Assembly (NCBI GenBank): GCA_019137255.1
Contig: WPDH01000034.1
Coordinates: forward strand, 496,001 to 560,000
Reading direction: 5' to 3'
Length of the DNA stretch: 64,000 nucleotides
From: Corinectria fuckeliana
Taxonomy: Eukaryota > Ascomycota > Sordariomycetes > Hypocreales > Nectriaceae
Part shown: positions 46,185 through 57,341 of the stretch, piece by piece
Layout: every line of letters begins with the position of its first letter
Position numbering within the stretch: position 1 is the first letter of the stretch
Position numbers and translations under genes: made by a program
Notes under the pieces: model-generated
The model's database searches: none
What the model saw: only the letters and a program-made list of their open reading frames with translations
What the model was told of the DNA's origin: nothing

Positions 46185-46238
46185 GGGACGTGATATAAAG
46201 CATACCAATCTGACTATTAAGCATACCAAATGTGGCTG
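46185..46238 (+). repeat. Left terminal inverted repeat of the MULE
   Basis: 54 bp identical to the reverse complement of 48798-48851. Contains GCATACCAA twice (46200-46208 and 46221-46229), a possible transposase-binding repeat. Confidence 0.92.
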
Positions 46239-46339
46239 GACAGTGGCGGAGCTCCGATTCCGCAGCCCCCCGCAATTTTTGTATAAGGACTGCAGAGTTA
46301 ATGCTCTGACTGTGTCTTCTGCCCCCTACCTTCCCTTTT

Positions 46340-48690
46340 AATTGAAGCTATCATTATTATCGCTGCCGCCCTGTATCTTGGCTGTTATCATCCCTGATGC
46401 CACCTCTTTATTGTTAGCGATCTGCTGGTCTAGCTGGCCTTTAAATTTAACGGAAATTTGAAGACCTAGCTCCTTAGGAACCTCCCAAATTTGCATATTA
46501 ATTAGAGACTTGCTAGGGGTATCAGTCTGAGACTATTAACTCTTATGCTTGTGAATAGTCTGCCCTGTAGCTGGAGGCGGTGTTGACTTAGGTGGTGATA
46601 ACCTGGGCAGCTTGCTGTTAGAGTTATAGTTGTCAGCTAGGAAGGTCTGCTGATAAGCTTGTGGTATGACCGTGCTGGCCTTATATGTATCCCTGCCCTG
46701 CTTGGCCTACTGTAGCCCCGCCTGAAGCCCTTCCTGCCGTGCTGATGATGATGATGACTGTGTAACCTTGAGGGCAGCCGGGGCGGTCGATGGAGGTGGT
46801 ATCGCTGCCTGGGCTGCTGCCTTAGTAACCTGGCCTTCTGCCCTCTCTGCTGCCTTTATACGTTTAGTGAGAATAGGGTCATAGCGGGTGCTTTTGACAG
46901 AGGTACCTCTATTAACAGTAATGCTCCCCTTAGGCCGCCCTTTTCCCCTAATAACTTAGGGATTAAGGACTGTATCTCTTGTACCCTTGTCATCTTGCCT
47001 CGCCTCTATCTCCTGCCTCTTCTAGTGCTAGTGTGATATTATTCGGGTTATTAGAATAGGCTTAGAGCTCTTAAGGAGCCTCTAAAGCTTGTGCTTACAT
47101 GGTAGCCTATGTGTGATGCGGATCGTGCAGAGGTTATAGTTAGCTGGGGGGGGGGTAGAAGGGTTAAGCTTTTAATCGAGCTTATAGAGCTCTATAAGGA
47201 TAAGGTTAAGGGCGTAAAAGGAAATCTAGTCCTTAATGATTATAAAAAGAAGAGTATTAGTAGAAAATAGTAGCTTATTTCTTCTGTGAAGGATCTGCCC
47301 TTAGATTGTGACTTTCTGCTTCCTCTAGAAGATTATTAGCTTCTTGAAGACTATTATTAAGTCACCTTAGCTTAACTATAGTAGCTGCTTTATATCTACG
47401 TGGAGAGACTCCACAAGTGAGGTTATTATGTGACTAAAGTGATAATAACTGTTAACTGCGAATTTAATGATATAGTCTCTCTAGGGTGTAAGCTATATAT
47501 TTATCATATAATTTATAGCTCCCTAGGGGTATTTGCTAGGTTGCTAAAGCTCTTAAAGCTAGGCTTTATAGGCAGTAGTATTATTACTCTTTATAAGCTG
47601 ATTCTAAAGCTTAAGGAAGGCGTGAAAGTTAGGGTGCTAAGAGGCTCTCTTTGTGACGGGGTCGATAGTAGCCTTAGGGAAAAATCTCTTTGTCTTAGCA
47701 AGCATATTCTTATTGACGTGCTAACAGCAAAGAAGATAAGGCTTGCCTCGAAAAAGCGGGTGCTATATAAGGGTGTTAATAAAGGCGAGGTTATGGTTAG
47801 AGACTATGACTTACGGCGGGGGGATTTTATGCTCTTTTATTAACTCTGTGAGTGCCTTTAGAGCCTACTAGAAGTCGCTGATCGCCTCACTGCTGAGGAA
47901 AACTGCTGCCACCTAAAAGGTCTGCTAAAGAGAAGTTAAGCTATATATATTAAAAAGTAGCATATTAAAGCGATTAGTCTTATATGTGCTGTCAAAAAGC
48001 AGCACATCTAGGTGTTATAGTAGCATATTAACCCTAGTGCCCAAGGCTATAAATAGCCTTATTATATAACCTACAGGGCTTTTATTATACCGAAAAAAAA
48101 CACTAGTATCTTAAAGCTAGTTAAATAACCACTTAATTGGCGTGCGGCCTATAAGCTCTATTTGGTGATGCTTTATAAAGAGATTTCCTAGGTCTTATCT
48201 TATGATACTCTTAATATAGTGGTCCTTTTCAGATTAAAGATTAATTAAGATTTGCGTAGGCCTAATATTGTTATTCCACATTAAGATGATCGTTAGTGTT
48301 ATCGCCATAAGTGCCTGGCTTTAGTACTAGGAAAAAGTTGTTCCAGGTAATACATTATGATTATGATCCTAATAACCTTCGCCCTGCGCTGCTTGCAGTC
48401 TCTAAAGGTTATCACTAGGGCTCTTAATAATAAGAAGCTGATATCTGCAGGCAGTCATCTAAGAGCTTGTGCGCCACCTCTTTAATTTATGAGTCTCAGC
48501 CTTAGCCTGACTCTTAGGAACCCAGCCCTTTGCACAGCGTAAGAGAACCCGGGTTAGATTGGCAGCATTAGGCCGGCTCTGTAAGATGATAAGGCTATAG
48601 CCTAGCCTTATCACGAAGTTGTTAATTGCCTCATGGGCAGCCTAAAGAGACAGAAAAGGGATGTTAAATAATTTGTCTATTATAATTAAG
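46340..48690 (-). pseudogene. MULE transposase remnant inside the transposon
   Basis: Reading the minus strand through stop codons gives the MULE order. First come the N-terminal FAR1-like blocks AAHEAINNFVIRLGYSL and LLRCAKGWVP (about 48500-48640), then a DHNHN zinc/His block (about 48352-48367). Next is the catalytic-region block DSTYKTNRFNMLLFN (about 47950-47997), then VSNHNLAFINTL and HVNKNMLAK (about 47690-47800). The C-terminal tail has GRPKGS and Ser-rich sequence (about 46750-46950). Many changes are G-to-A on the coding strand: Trp to stop before HVNKN, and apparently Asp to Asn in VSNHN. This is the RIP type. No continuous transposase remains. Confidence 0.8.
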
Positions 48691-48797
48691 TGACTAAAAG
48701 TTGCGGTTGGTAGTAGCAAGACAACTGCACTTGAGATCACACCAAAATTTATATGGGGGGCCGAGCATTAGTGTCGGCGGGGTAACAGACCCACCCT

Positions 48798-48851
48798 CAG
48801 CCACATTTGGTATGCTTAATAGTCAGATTGGTATGCTTTATATCACGTCCC
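48798..48851 (-). repeat. Right terminal inverted repeat of the MULE
   Basis: Exact inverted partner of 46185-46238. Looser similarity continues inward (C-run followed by an A/T-rich AATTTT block on both sides). Confidence 0.92.
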
Positions 48852-48859
48852 TTGGTGAG

Positions 48860-49737
48860 TGGATGCGGCTTTCAAAGCGTGAATGTCGCCATCAGCTAGA
48901 ACAGTTCGTGCTGTCCAGGGTCTGCCGAGTCCCAGATATTGCGGGCCGAATTCTCCTCCACCCGTGCCAGGCTGTATCGATCCTTTGGCTGCAAGTAAGG
49001 AAGAATACACCTCACTACCGTAGCTTATCTCTAAGCTTAAGGACGAGTCGTTGCTGATGTTCCGGGTCTGGCAACGCCATGATAGGGACAGATGATGGAA
49101 TCCTGTAAGCGATGAACTAGACCCGGTATTTTCTGGTCGATCACGGAAGTCGTAACGCTTAACCAATTGAACGGATGGGTCGGGCTGTCGGGAATAAGTA
49201 CGCGGAATTATATAAACGCACCAATAATGTATTACGATTCGTGGGGACTAAATTAGTAACAGATAATCTTGTGTGAAGAGGATGTTCTGTATGGTCAGAC
49301 AGATCCATCGGACTTGAGTGACCTAAACCTTTCCGGAGTCGAAGCCCTCACGGATAGACAGCCTGATTATTAGCCACCCGAGTATTTCAGAATGTGTTGC
49401 GATGAGGGCTCAACATCATTCATTACAAGCAGAAAAGAACAAGGTTGATGCCGGGGCCGTTGCTCTGAGTAACCTAATATTCAGAAGTTTCTCTGGTCCA
49501 TCTCGTGCCAGCACTTTGAAGTCCAATCATCTTACCGTCTCTGAATTGACTAGGCTCTGTTGCCAATGGCGTTCAGAGCCACCTTGTACCTCATCGCAAA
49601 TGATATCGCCTGTGCGACTAACGTCGAAGATTTTAGTCTAGACCGAGACCGACTACACGTAAACAAGGTCAGCAACATCTTTGTCACTGGAGACGACTCG
49701 TAAGGTGCTAGAGACGGCATCAAGCCTTAGCATATGT
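48860..49737. other. Intergenic, about 0.9 kb
   Basis: Sequence that lay next to the sulfatase 5' end before the transposon insertion, so it probably holds the displaced sulfatase promoter. Short frames only; no gene supported. Confidence 0.45.
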
Positions 49738-51440
49738 CTAGATTCTTGAAAGTGTCCTACGTTCCCGGTTCCAGAACGATCGCAGCACAAATAGCATACC
49801 AAGCATACAAACATCAAGGGCAATGGTCCAATTATACCCTATCAAGTAGCGAGGTGCATCCACAGTCTTCCAGACGCTTGATAAAAGTTAGTAATTGCCA
49901 ATTGCAGAAGAAGCAGGCAACTTACAACAACGGCAGCCACGCTCCAAAAGTATTCCCGATTGTGTTCATGCTGCTGATGACAATGGCACGTTCCTCGGCA
50001 TTTCCTGCACAGATCTCGTTGGCCCACGCGTAGATGACAGCAGCTATGCCGTCTGCCGAGCCTGCCAGGAAGAAGGCGAAGAACCGGAGACCAGTCGGCA
50101 CATGCCAGATGGCGAGGACAATGCTCGCAAAGATGTTTAATAGGGCTGTAACCGCAATGACAGACACTTTTGCGTCGTAAACATCGGACAAGATGCCACA
50201 GATGATGGACGACAGGATCGTCACCGCCGGAGAAACCGTCGTGATGGTGTTGATCGACTCCACGCTGTAGTCCTCCTGCTTGAGCCACAGTGCCAGGCCG
50301 CTGTTGGACGACACCCCGTCGGCTTGGGAGAAGAAAAAGGCGAAGCCGACGAGAATCCAAAAGTGCCAGCCAGTCAACACGGTCCGGATGACGCTTAGGC
50401 TCAAGGGCTTGGGAGGTTCCCGATGCTCGGCAGCCATGCGTTCTCGGGCCAGCTGGATTCCCCTTTCGGTCAACATACCCGGCTTGCGCTTGTCTGGGTG
50501 GCTGGGTAAGACGACGAAGCCCAGGACGGCAATGGGGATTGTGCACGCAAAACCTGGTTGGTGTTAGTTGCGAAACCCGGCAGCCCCTCGCATCTCGGAA
50601 CCCTTACAAATGATGTAAAGCCAGCGCCATCCCTCGATGCCATGCCTTCCATTCAGCGTCGCGTACGCCCCGCTCTGGATATATCCCGCGCTCATCCCGC
50701 CCACTTGGCTCGCAATGAAGAACAGTGCGCCTCGTCTGCTGAGCTCAGAGCGCTTGTACCAGCAGCCGAGGTACCACTGCACAGCTGGGAAGAAGAGGCT
50801 GCCTGACGCGCCGACAAAGAAGCGGATCACGTACAGCTGGTGCACGTTGGTGACCTTGTATTGCGCCAGTGTGAGGACGCCCCAGATCACGTCGGCGCCG
50901 GGGATGAAATAGCTGGCGGAGAAGCGTGTCATCTACCGCAGGTTTAGCATGAGGCCCGTTCCAGGCTCGGAGATGCGCCCGACATACCAGAACTGTGAGA
51001 GGTATCTGAAACGTAATAAACCCTACCCTGTGTCATCAGTGAGCAAGCAAACCGACTATTCGTGGGGCAAAGCCTTACATGTACGTCGTGTTCAGATAGT
51101 TCAGCTCGTTACCAAAAAGCCTCAAATCCTCCTTCATCCCACTAACATACGCCGCGCTGGTAGCCGACGAGTCCAGGACCTTGGCCCAGTACGCAAGAAA
51201 AACAAAGACCATGATGAGACCGTCCAGCTTCATAATCAATCGCCGTTCCTCGGGCGTGTCGCTTGGAGAGAACCACTGATACCATTTTTGCCGCGGTGGA
51301 CCTGGCGCTGACATCAAGTCCTCCAGAGCGCCATTCTCAGTGGTTTGGACGCGAGGTGATGCCTTTGTATGGCCATCTGCATCCAGGCGGGATAGCTCTG
51401 CCGTGGCTGGCTGCTGGGCCTTTTCGATGGGGGATGTCAT
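49738..51440 (-). CDS. MFS transporter, ACS family (pantothenate/Liz1-like)
   Basis: Plasma-membrane symporter assembled from five exons: 51440-51079, 51027-50988, 50932-50608, 50553-49926 and 49876-49738, giving 497 aa. Every junction is GT-AG and in frame. The start MTSPIEKAQQP leads to RRLIMKLDGLIMVFVFLAYW (span 1 with the family's K-D motif), a 40-nt exon for GFITFQIPLTVL, VIRFFVGASGSLFFPAVQW (span 4) and EGWRWLYIICFACTIPIAVL (span 6). The C-terminal half begins GWHFWILVGFAFFF. The last small exon supplies span 12 (ALDVCMLGMLFVLRSFW). This is the second intact ACS-family gene near the sulfatase, on the same strand, separated from it by the transposon. The substrate is unknown. Confidence 0.87.
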
Positions 51441-52088
51441 TGAGGCTCTGTTTGTGGCTTGCTTGGCAGCTCGGCAGCTTGGCAGCGGTTTCTCGAGAAA
51501 GAAAGACGTTCCTTTTAGAGGACTGCATACTTGTTTCGGGTCCTTGTTTCCATGGATGGCCTATCACGCAATGAGCTTTTGAGATGACGAACCAAGTCTA
51601 CACTCTCTATCCTGGTACTTTATGCTATCGAAGGAGCGCTAGTAAGTAGTAGGGGCCGGCCGGAATAACCTCTTCGCGACATACAACTCCGATGGCTTTG
51701 CTAGAAACCATCTTGAAGATTCCTTATAGTAGTAGTAGCAAATTGATAGCCTGAGTATTGAAGACTCTGGGTTGAAATATTGTCGCATGCATATTCAGTG
51801 TATCATCGATGTACAACTCATAGTCTTTAAACGAATATAAAAATACCCGGTATAGTTGCCTCAGGCATTATTTCGCAGCTAGTTTTGTACCCAAGGGGGC
51901 ATTCGGCACTCAACTCGTTCAGTACTTTCCATACTTGGCTTCGATCTCCCCAGAAAGTCACTTTCTCAACAACACTTCTCGGAACACCTAGACAGACAGT
52001 GAATCAGTTTGAAGCCGACTGCGATCGATCACCTGACTCGTCACATGTCCTCGCGTCACGACAACAGGCTTCGTCAATCTCAAAAGAC
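51441..52088. promoter_or_regulatory. Divergent promoter region with TATA-like element
   Basis: Between the ACS transporter (minus) and the methyltransferase-like gene (plus). TATAAAAATA at 51836-51845. The frame of the plus-strand gene is open from 51885; if transcription begins soon after the TATA, an N-terminal extension from 51885 is possible. Confidence 0.45.
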
Positions 52089-52808
52089 ATGGCACGCACC
52101 AGGCTCATCTACCAAGCCTCCTTTGCAGCAATGATACTGTTTTCCACGGCCCTCACGTACTATGGGCTCTCTCCGCCGAACCCTAGTCTAGAGGAGATAC
52201 CATCGACAGGCGACTTCCTACGCCATCTGCGTCTCACCAGTCGGTATACAACGAGGATAACGGTAGCCCCGTTAGTGCTACTAGCAGTGCACTCTTCTGT
52301 GCTTGCCTTCTGTTCCCCGACAATACCTCCATCCATCATTTGTCATGGGTCACAGAATGGTCTGAGACCAAGCCTCGTCACATGGTCCAAGGAGACATGC
52401 ATCCCGCTGGCCCTCATCATCACAGGTGGCATCCTTCGCTTACTCTCGTATGCCTCGCTTGGCCGGGACTTTACCTTTGCTCTTGCTAAGCCAGACCACT
52501 TGATGACTAGCGGGCTCTACCACTATGTCCAGCACCCGAGCTACACTGGGCTCGTTATGCTTATAGTCGGAAATCTGGCTTTGCTCAGCCGGGTGGAAGG
52601 GGTGCTCAGTTGCTGGATACCGCCCCGGTGGTACCCTACTGTACAACGGCTGCAGCCGGCCTACGCTGTTCTGGGGCTCGCCATATTGAGCTTTGGTGTT
52701 ATGGCCAGGGTTTATCAGGAGGAGAGTATGTTGCAGGAAAGGTTTGGAGCCGATTGGGAGAGGTGGCATGCAGAGACGCCACGCTTCTTGCCCTATTTGT
52801 TCATGTAG
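52089..52808 (+). CDS. Isoprenylcysteine carboxyl methyltransferase (ICMT)-like membrane protein
   Basis: 239-aa integral membrane protein from the Met at 52089, where the hydrophobic family region begins (YQASFAAMILFSTALTYYG). The frame extends 68 codons upstream to 51885 with polar, unconserved sequence. The ICMT/PEMT-type cofactor-binding block is clear: SGLYHYVQHPSYTGL (residues about 150-164), then the C-terminal EES-LQERFG-DWERW motif that binds S-adenosylmethionine in this fold. Four to five spans are predicted. True Ste14 enzymes methylate prenylated proteins, but fungi carry several paralogues, some in metabolite clusters, so the acceptor here is open. Confidence 0.82.
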   Translation: MARTRLIYQASFAAMILFSTALTYYGLSPPNPSLEEIPSTGDFLRHLRLTSRYTTRITVAPLVLLAVHSSVLAFCSPTIPPSIICHGSQNGLRPSLVTWSKETCIPLALIITGGILRLLSYASLGRDFTFALAKPDHLMTSGLYHYVQHPSYTGLVMLIVGNLALLSRVEGVLSCWIPPRWYPTVQRLQPAYAVLGLAILSFGVMARVYQEESMLQERFGADWERWHAETPRFLPYLFM

Positions 52809-52900
52809 TTCGGCCTCATCAACAGGATAGGGTTCTTCAGAGATGGTAGTAGGCAGATTCTGTGTTTGTGCTGAGTTTGCTAGAATATTATGTGCATATT

Positions 52901-53100
52901 CTATACCGCTCCCGCTGTAATCCTTGGCTTTTCTCTTTTAGCTTCGTAGACGCATTTGCTCTCGGTCTTGCGGCAATGTTGACAGTCGAAAGGCTCTCGA
53001 CCAATGCAGCTTACGCCTTCGACAGGGTTTACAAGCAAGACCTGCTTCCGGGCCTCGGGAGGTCTCCTTGGTACACGCGGGTCTACCTGTCCCACCGTAT
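52901..53100 (-). pseudogene. Relic of a Zn2Cys6 regulator, zinc cluster split by a frameshift
   Basis: In one minus-strand frame LACKPCRRRK encodes the first half of a zinc cluster. About 10 bp later a different frame reads SCIGREPFDCQHC and then RKTESKCVYE, the second half (C...C-X2-C-X6-C). Joined, they would form a normal cluster, so a one-base deletion (or equivalent) at about 53005 broke it. No downstream fungal-specific domain follows; the frame ends at 52901, just beyond the methyltransferase-like gene. A non-functional remnant. Confidence 0.65.
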
Positions 53101-53598
53101 TCCCCCATAATGACGTTGAAAGGAATTCGAGAGGCGGTGTGGCAAGATGGGACGGAGCGTGCTCAAGCACAAGTCCACGTCTCATCCGAAACGGGCTTGC
53201 ATTTGCCCCGAGAACCCGAGACCCCGAAGACGCGGCCTGGTACCCCGAATAAGGTGACCGAGTAATGACCAGTCAGTATGATATATTGCCTGATTGTCTC
53301 GGGTTGCTTCATTCAGGCGGCGAATCTGACCGCTTTGCAACAGACCGAGTAATTACTGTTCATACTTGTCCGTCTAACTGACTACCATACTAATCTGTAA
53401 GCTAATAAACGATGCCACCCGTAATTTTGTCACAAAATACACATAATTTCCTTAACAGGCTTGTATCCAACTCGCTTTCAACGCGTCCGCCCAGAGGGCC
53501 ATGATGTAGCCAAGTCCACATTCAGGAATATCAGGAATACTTGCTCAAAAGCACATTAGGACGGGTGTTCTGTAGACACCATTTCCATCCATCCAACC
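53101..53598. other. Intergenic, about 0.5 kb
   Basis: Nothing recognised beyond flanking remains of the regulator relic. Confidence 0.4.
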
Positions 53599-55823
53599 TC
53601 ATCCCAGGACTAACCGCGTGTCTGACTTTGCCAAGACAGACTTCCACTGTAAGTTCTCGCAACCTGGCGACTCCCTCGCACGCCACACCTCTTCAACAAA
53701 GTCATGAGCAGTGGAGAACATCCCCATACCACTGCTTTGAGCGTTGTTGAGAAGCCATACCGACATTTGCTCTCTTAGTTCGACAGCATCAGCCTCGCAA
53801 CCAGCAATGAAAGCAGGCCAGCAGATTCCAGGAGACGTATCACCGGACTTTTGCTTCTGTAGCTCGTAAGAAGATAAAGATTTGACTGTCTTTTCGACAT
53901 AATGCTGGACGATATTCAAGCTGATGTCGCAAACGTGCCGATAGAAGTAGACAATTAGGGCAGATTGGAGTGCTTCGGTTGAGTGGAAGAGGAGCGCCGT
54001 GCGCTCTACGGTCTGTTTCTCACCTTGTTCAATCGACTCTGGGCTCCGTATTACTTGCACCTGACTGCTTCTCTCAGAAGTAAAAGGATTCTGATAACCG
54101 AGTATAGCATCCTCCAGCTCTTTAATCCTGTGCGAGATTTGAGGAGTCAGCCCAACAGCGTATCGAAGCTCAGAAACCTCGTTTCCAAGGGCTGTAGTCT
54201 GCCAGATCAGGTGAAAGAGGGTTTGCGGAATTCCATACATCTGCTCCAGCATGCCTGCCACCTCGAGGTCATGGGGGAGAATCGACGTGTGCGTCTCTGG
54301 TGCTTCCTGGTCCCGTTCATGAAATAGCGCATCTCTGCGGGCACCATGTTTCCACATGGAAGAATACCGACATTCTTCGGCTCCAGAGATCGCGCGTGGA
54401 GCAGCATCCCGCATCAGCGGACTGCGTGATATTGAGGGGTGTGCACATTCTTCAAAGACTCTCATGTAGACGTAGATGGCGTGCAGGACGGCAATCTTTT
54501 TTGACTTTCGTGTCTTCTGCATGGCGTTTGCATTGATCAAACGGCCGGCATCGAGGAGAAAGCACCTAGCTTCTTGCATCTGCCCAGAAAAGACCTGCGC
54601 CAAATGTCAGAATCCTACGTGAAGGGCGATGGCTCGCGGAGACTTACGCAAGCTGTCACCAGGTTGAGAAACGCCATGAGGATCTCTTTGTATTTCGCCA
54701 CCTTGGCAGTCCCAGCCTGCTTCTGGAGGCATGCTTGCAGCCGCTTCTTGGCCAATTGGAAACATTGGCTTCCAAGAACTGCCAAGTCTTCACCGGCTCC
54801 AGGAATTGTAGCTAGCTTGTAGTGCAAATGGTAGGCGCTCGCAGAAAGGACGGAGAGGAGGACAGATGCCCTTGCGTCGTTGGAGTGCCCCAGCATGTAC
54901 AAGTCACTGAACGCTGCGAGCGCACATTGCAAGTGCAGCAGGACCCATGGTGGCTTCTCGTGCTTGAGAGGTGTAAGCGTGCTCACAAGCTCCAGCTCGT
55001 AGTTTTTCAACAGAAGCTGGACCTTGCTGATAGGAAGCGACAGCCCGTAGCCGAGAACAATATCCAGCTGCACTGGCTCCTTGACGAGAGGTACACTCGA
55101 CAGCACGCTGGAATTCAACAATTCTTCCTGTACTTCGGTTCTATCCGGGTTATGGATCAATTCTGCAATGCTTTGATGAATGTCAATGAGCTCAACAGCT
55201 GATAGAGTAGCACCTGGAATTCCAACGAAGTCTTCAAAGAACGGATATGCTGTCCATCGTGGAGAAAGGAACTCGAGAAAGCCACTCTGGCCTTCCAAGC
55301 CGTCCTTGGGTGAGGTAGATATGCCAAGACGGCCATCAGTAGCCAATAGGTCAGAGACCGCGGCTGAACCGTGCGATGACGACGGCGAGTAGCACCCAAA
55401 CGAGCTGCGGAAAACAGTAAAGGGCCCTTCTGTGATAGAGGCGGCCCCGGATTTGAGATCCCGAGAAGCTTCGTCGACCTGGCTCAGAACGACATCTATG
55501 CTCTGCTCAGAAGTCTGCTCTAGCAGCATACGGCAGTCGCCCATGCGCTCCTCATCTTTTCCCGACCTTATTAGTACGGTTCAGTAGGAGGATCAAGTCC
55601 ACTCACCACTAAATAGGCAGTCTCGTCGAATGGCTTGCCCAAACGAGGAAACCTCGCCCTTGTCTTCATCATCCGGACGAGACAGCCATATGAGAGCATT
55701 CGACTTCTCCTGGTCCTTGCAGTCCAACCGGGAGCGGATACACCCGGAACATCGGGGGACTTGACGATTGCAGCGGATCTTTCGAGCTCGACAGGATCCA
55801 CAAGCTTTCTTGCGCAGTTCCAT
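53599..55823 (-). CDS. Zn2Cys6 transcription factor (ARG2/Fungal_trans_2-like)
   Basis: Nuclear regulator, 706 aa, exons 55823-55607, 55555-54648 and 54594-53599. The N-terminal cluster is ACGSCRARKIRC...RCSGCIRSRLDC, with canonical spacing. The first intron has a strong branch site (ACTAAT). The middle and C-terminal regions match the Fungal_trans_2 (DUF3468) type seen in arginine-metabolism regulator II: ELVSTLTPLKHEKPPWVLLHLQ, SVLSASAYHLHYK, YKEILMAFLNLVTAC and later LFHLIWQTTALGNEV and FYRHVCDISLNIVQHYVE. Divergent from the PanE-like reductase gene across 398 bp, so it is the likely local regulator of the oxidative gene group to its right. That is inference from arrangement. Confidence 0.9.
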
Positions 55824-56221
55824 GCCTCAGTCAGGCTGAAAGGGCCTGTTCGACGATGAGGGAAAAGCTGGTGAGTATGCTCAGGTCCCGCATCTTGTTT
55901 GCGAGATGGGCTCGGCTTTCACCTTCCTTCCGACGTGCTTATCAACCCCCGCACTTGAGTGGCCATCCACTCGCGCCGCCATCCGAATCAGGTAATCTTA
56001 GCCTACAGTGTCACATCTTCAGAAACTTGATGTTACATGCCGACCCAAACCACCTTGAAAAGCGATTGGAAGTCGTCTGCTGCGCATGTGTCAGTTTTCA
56101 ATTGGCTTCAGAAGCTATTGCCGTTACCTTCTCGGCAATTCACGCTTACCTGGCTCCCTCCTCATCGATCAAGTGGCAGGGTTGTTGGATCATCCAACGT
56201 CTAGCAACTGGACATACCAAA
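55824..56221. promoter_or_regulatory. Shared divergent promoter (regulator / PanE-like reductase)
   Basis: 398 bp between two divergent start codons. Contains pyrimidine-rich leaders. No single convincing operator could be picked out. Confidence 0.45.
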
Positions 56222-57341
56222 ATGGCAAAGAAACAAGTTCTACTTCTAGGGAGCGGGGGTGTCGGTACAATTGGCGCCCTGAACCTTGAGGTGGGGGGAA
56301 AAGCCAGCGTGACGGCAGTTCTCAGGTCAAACCTCAAAGCTGTTACCGACAACGGCTTCAACATCAAATCCTGTGACCATGGCAGCATCGTCGGATGGAA
56401 GCCTTCTCACAGTACGTAATTACTCAGACAGCATGGCGACCGAATGATGCTCACAAAAGCGGTAGTCGTGGATCATGTGCCGACCATCACGGAACGGGAA
56501 TTCGATTACATCGTCGTCACTACGAAGAACATCCCAGATTGTCCTCCCACGGTGTCGGACCTGATAGCCCCTGCAGTGATCCCAGGACGCACTGTTATTG
56601 TCTTGATTCAAAATGGCCTCAATATCGAAACCCCCATTTTTGAGAGATTTCCTGGAAACATCTGCCTCTCTGGCGTCAGCATGATCGGCTCACACGAGGT
56701 TGCTCACGGTGTCATTGAGCACGACGACGCGGATGAACTAACCCTGGGTGCCTTTCACAATCCTCGCCTAGACGCCAAAGATGAAGAGGTAGCAGCAAAG
56801 GCGTTCATCGAGATGTATGCTGCTGGCGGGAAGACGAAGTGCACATTTGCCGAGGACGTGCCCTACAGCCGATGGCGGAAGCTCATCTACAATGCCTGTC
56901 TGAACTCCACGTGCGCTTTGACGGGCTTAGACACTGGTCGTATGCGACTTGCTAATGACGCTGTTTTAACGTTGGTCAGGCCGGCCATGGAAGAGATTCG
57001 AGCGGCCGCGGCCGCTGCTGGCGTGCAAATAGAGGCAGATGTTTGCGAATGGATGATCAACGTCGATCCGTTAACAAAGTATTTGTCACCAAGCATGCTC
57101 GTGGATGTGAAAAAGGTACCAGCCTCTTCCGATTACTCAACGATGCGTGCCTGCCACTAACGAAGCCCAGGGAAATTTCACTGAAGTTGAAAATCTGGTT
57201 GGGGAGCCGCTGCGCGTGGGCGTGGCTTTGGGAGTCCCGATGCCGACCTTGTCTGTTCTTTACAACTTGCTGAAGGCAATACAGTGGCGAACGATGGAGG
57301 AAAGGCACCTAGTCACAGTCCCACCAAAGTCAATAACGTGA
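56222..57341 (+). CDS. Ketopantoate reductase family (PanE/ApbA-like) protein
   Basis: NADPH-dependent 2-oxoacid-type reductase, 338 aa, exons 56222-56411, 56460-57115 and 57171-57341. The dinucleotide motif is at the N-terminus: LLLGSGGVGTIGALNL. The second block is EFDYIVVTTKNIPDC. VIVLIQNGLNIE is the family's NG-N motif, and RWRKLIYNACLNSTCALTG carries the catalytic-lysine region K-NA-N-----G. C-terminal text ENLVGEPLRVGVALGVPMPTLSVLYNLLKAI is typical. Single-copy pantothenate synthesis enzymes look similar, but the genomic setting next to a dedicated regulator and oxygenases suggests a specialised role. This is inference. Confidence 0.9.

Larger units (their letters stand above)
46185..48851 (-). 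mobile_element. Mutator-like (MULE/Hop-type) DNA transposon, 2667 bp, decayed
   Basis: A full-length element with both ends. The ends are perfect 54-bp inverted repeats (46185-46238 and 48798-48851), beginning GGGACGTGATATAAAG. An identical 8-bp direct repeat, TTGGTGAG, flanks it at 46177-46184 and 48852-48859: the target-site duplication. The interior is very AT-rich. On the minus strand it encodes a stop-riddled MULE transposase. Long terminal repeats and an 8-bp duplication fit MULE; hAT elements also make 8-bp duplications, but their ends are shorter and the coding remains are MULE-type. Intact ends with ruined coding sequence fit RIP after a recent insertion. Confidence 0.88.

Noticed and set aside
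47430..47843. 137-codon plus-strand frame inside the transposon
   Set aside because: Antisense to the decayed transposase; the minus strand carries the recognisable MULE blocks.
46185..48851. hAT-type transposon assignment based on the 8-bp target duplication
   Set aside because: The inverted repeats are 54 bp, longer than is usual for hAT, and the coding remains (TYKTNRFNM, HVNKN, FAR1-like N-terminus) are those of MULE transposases.
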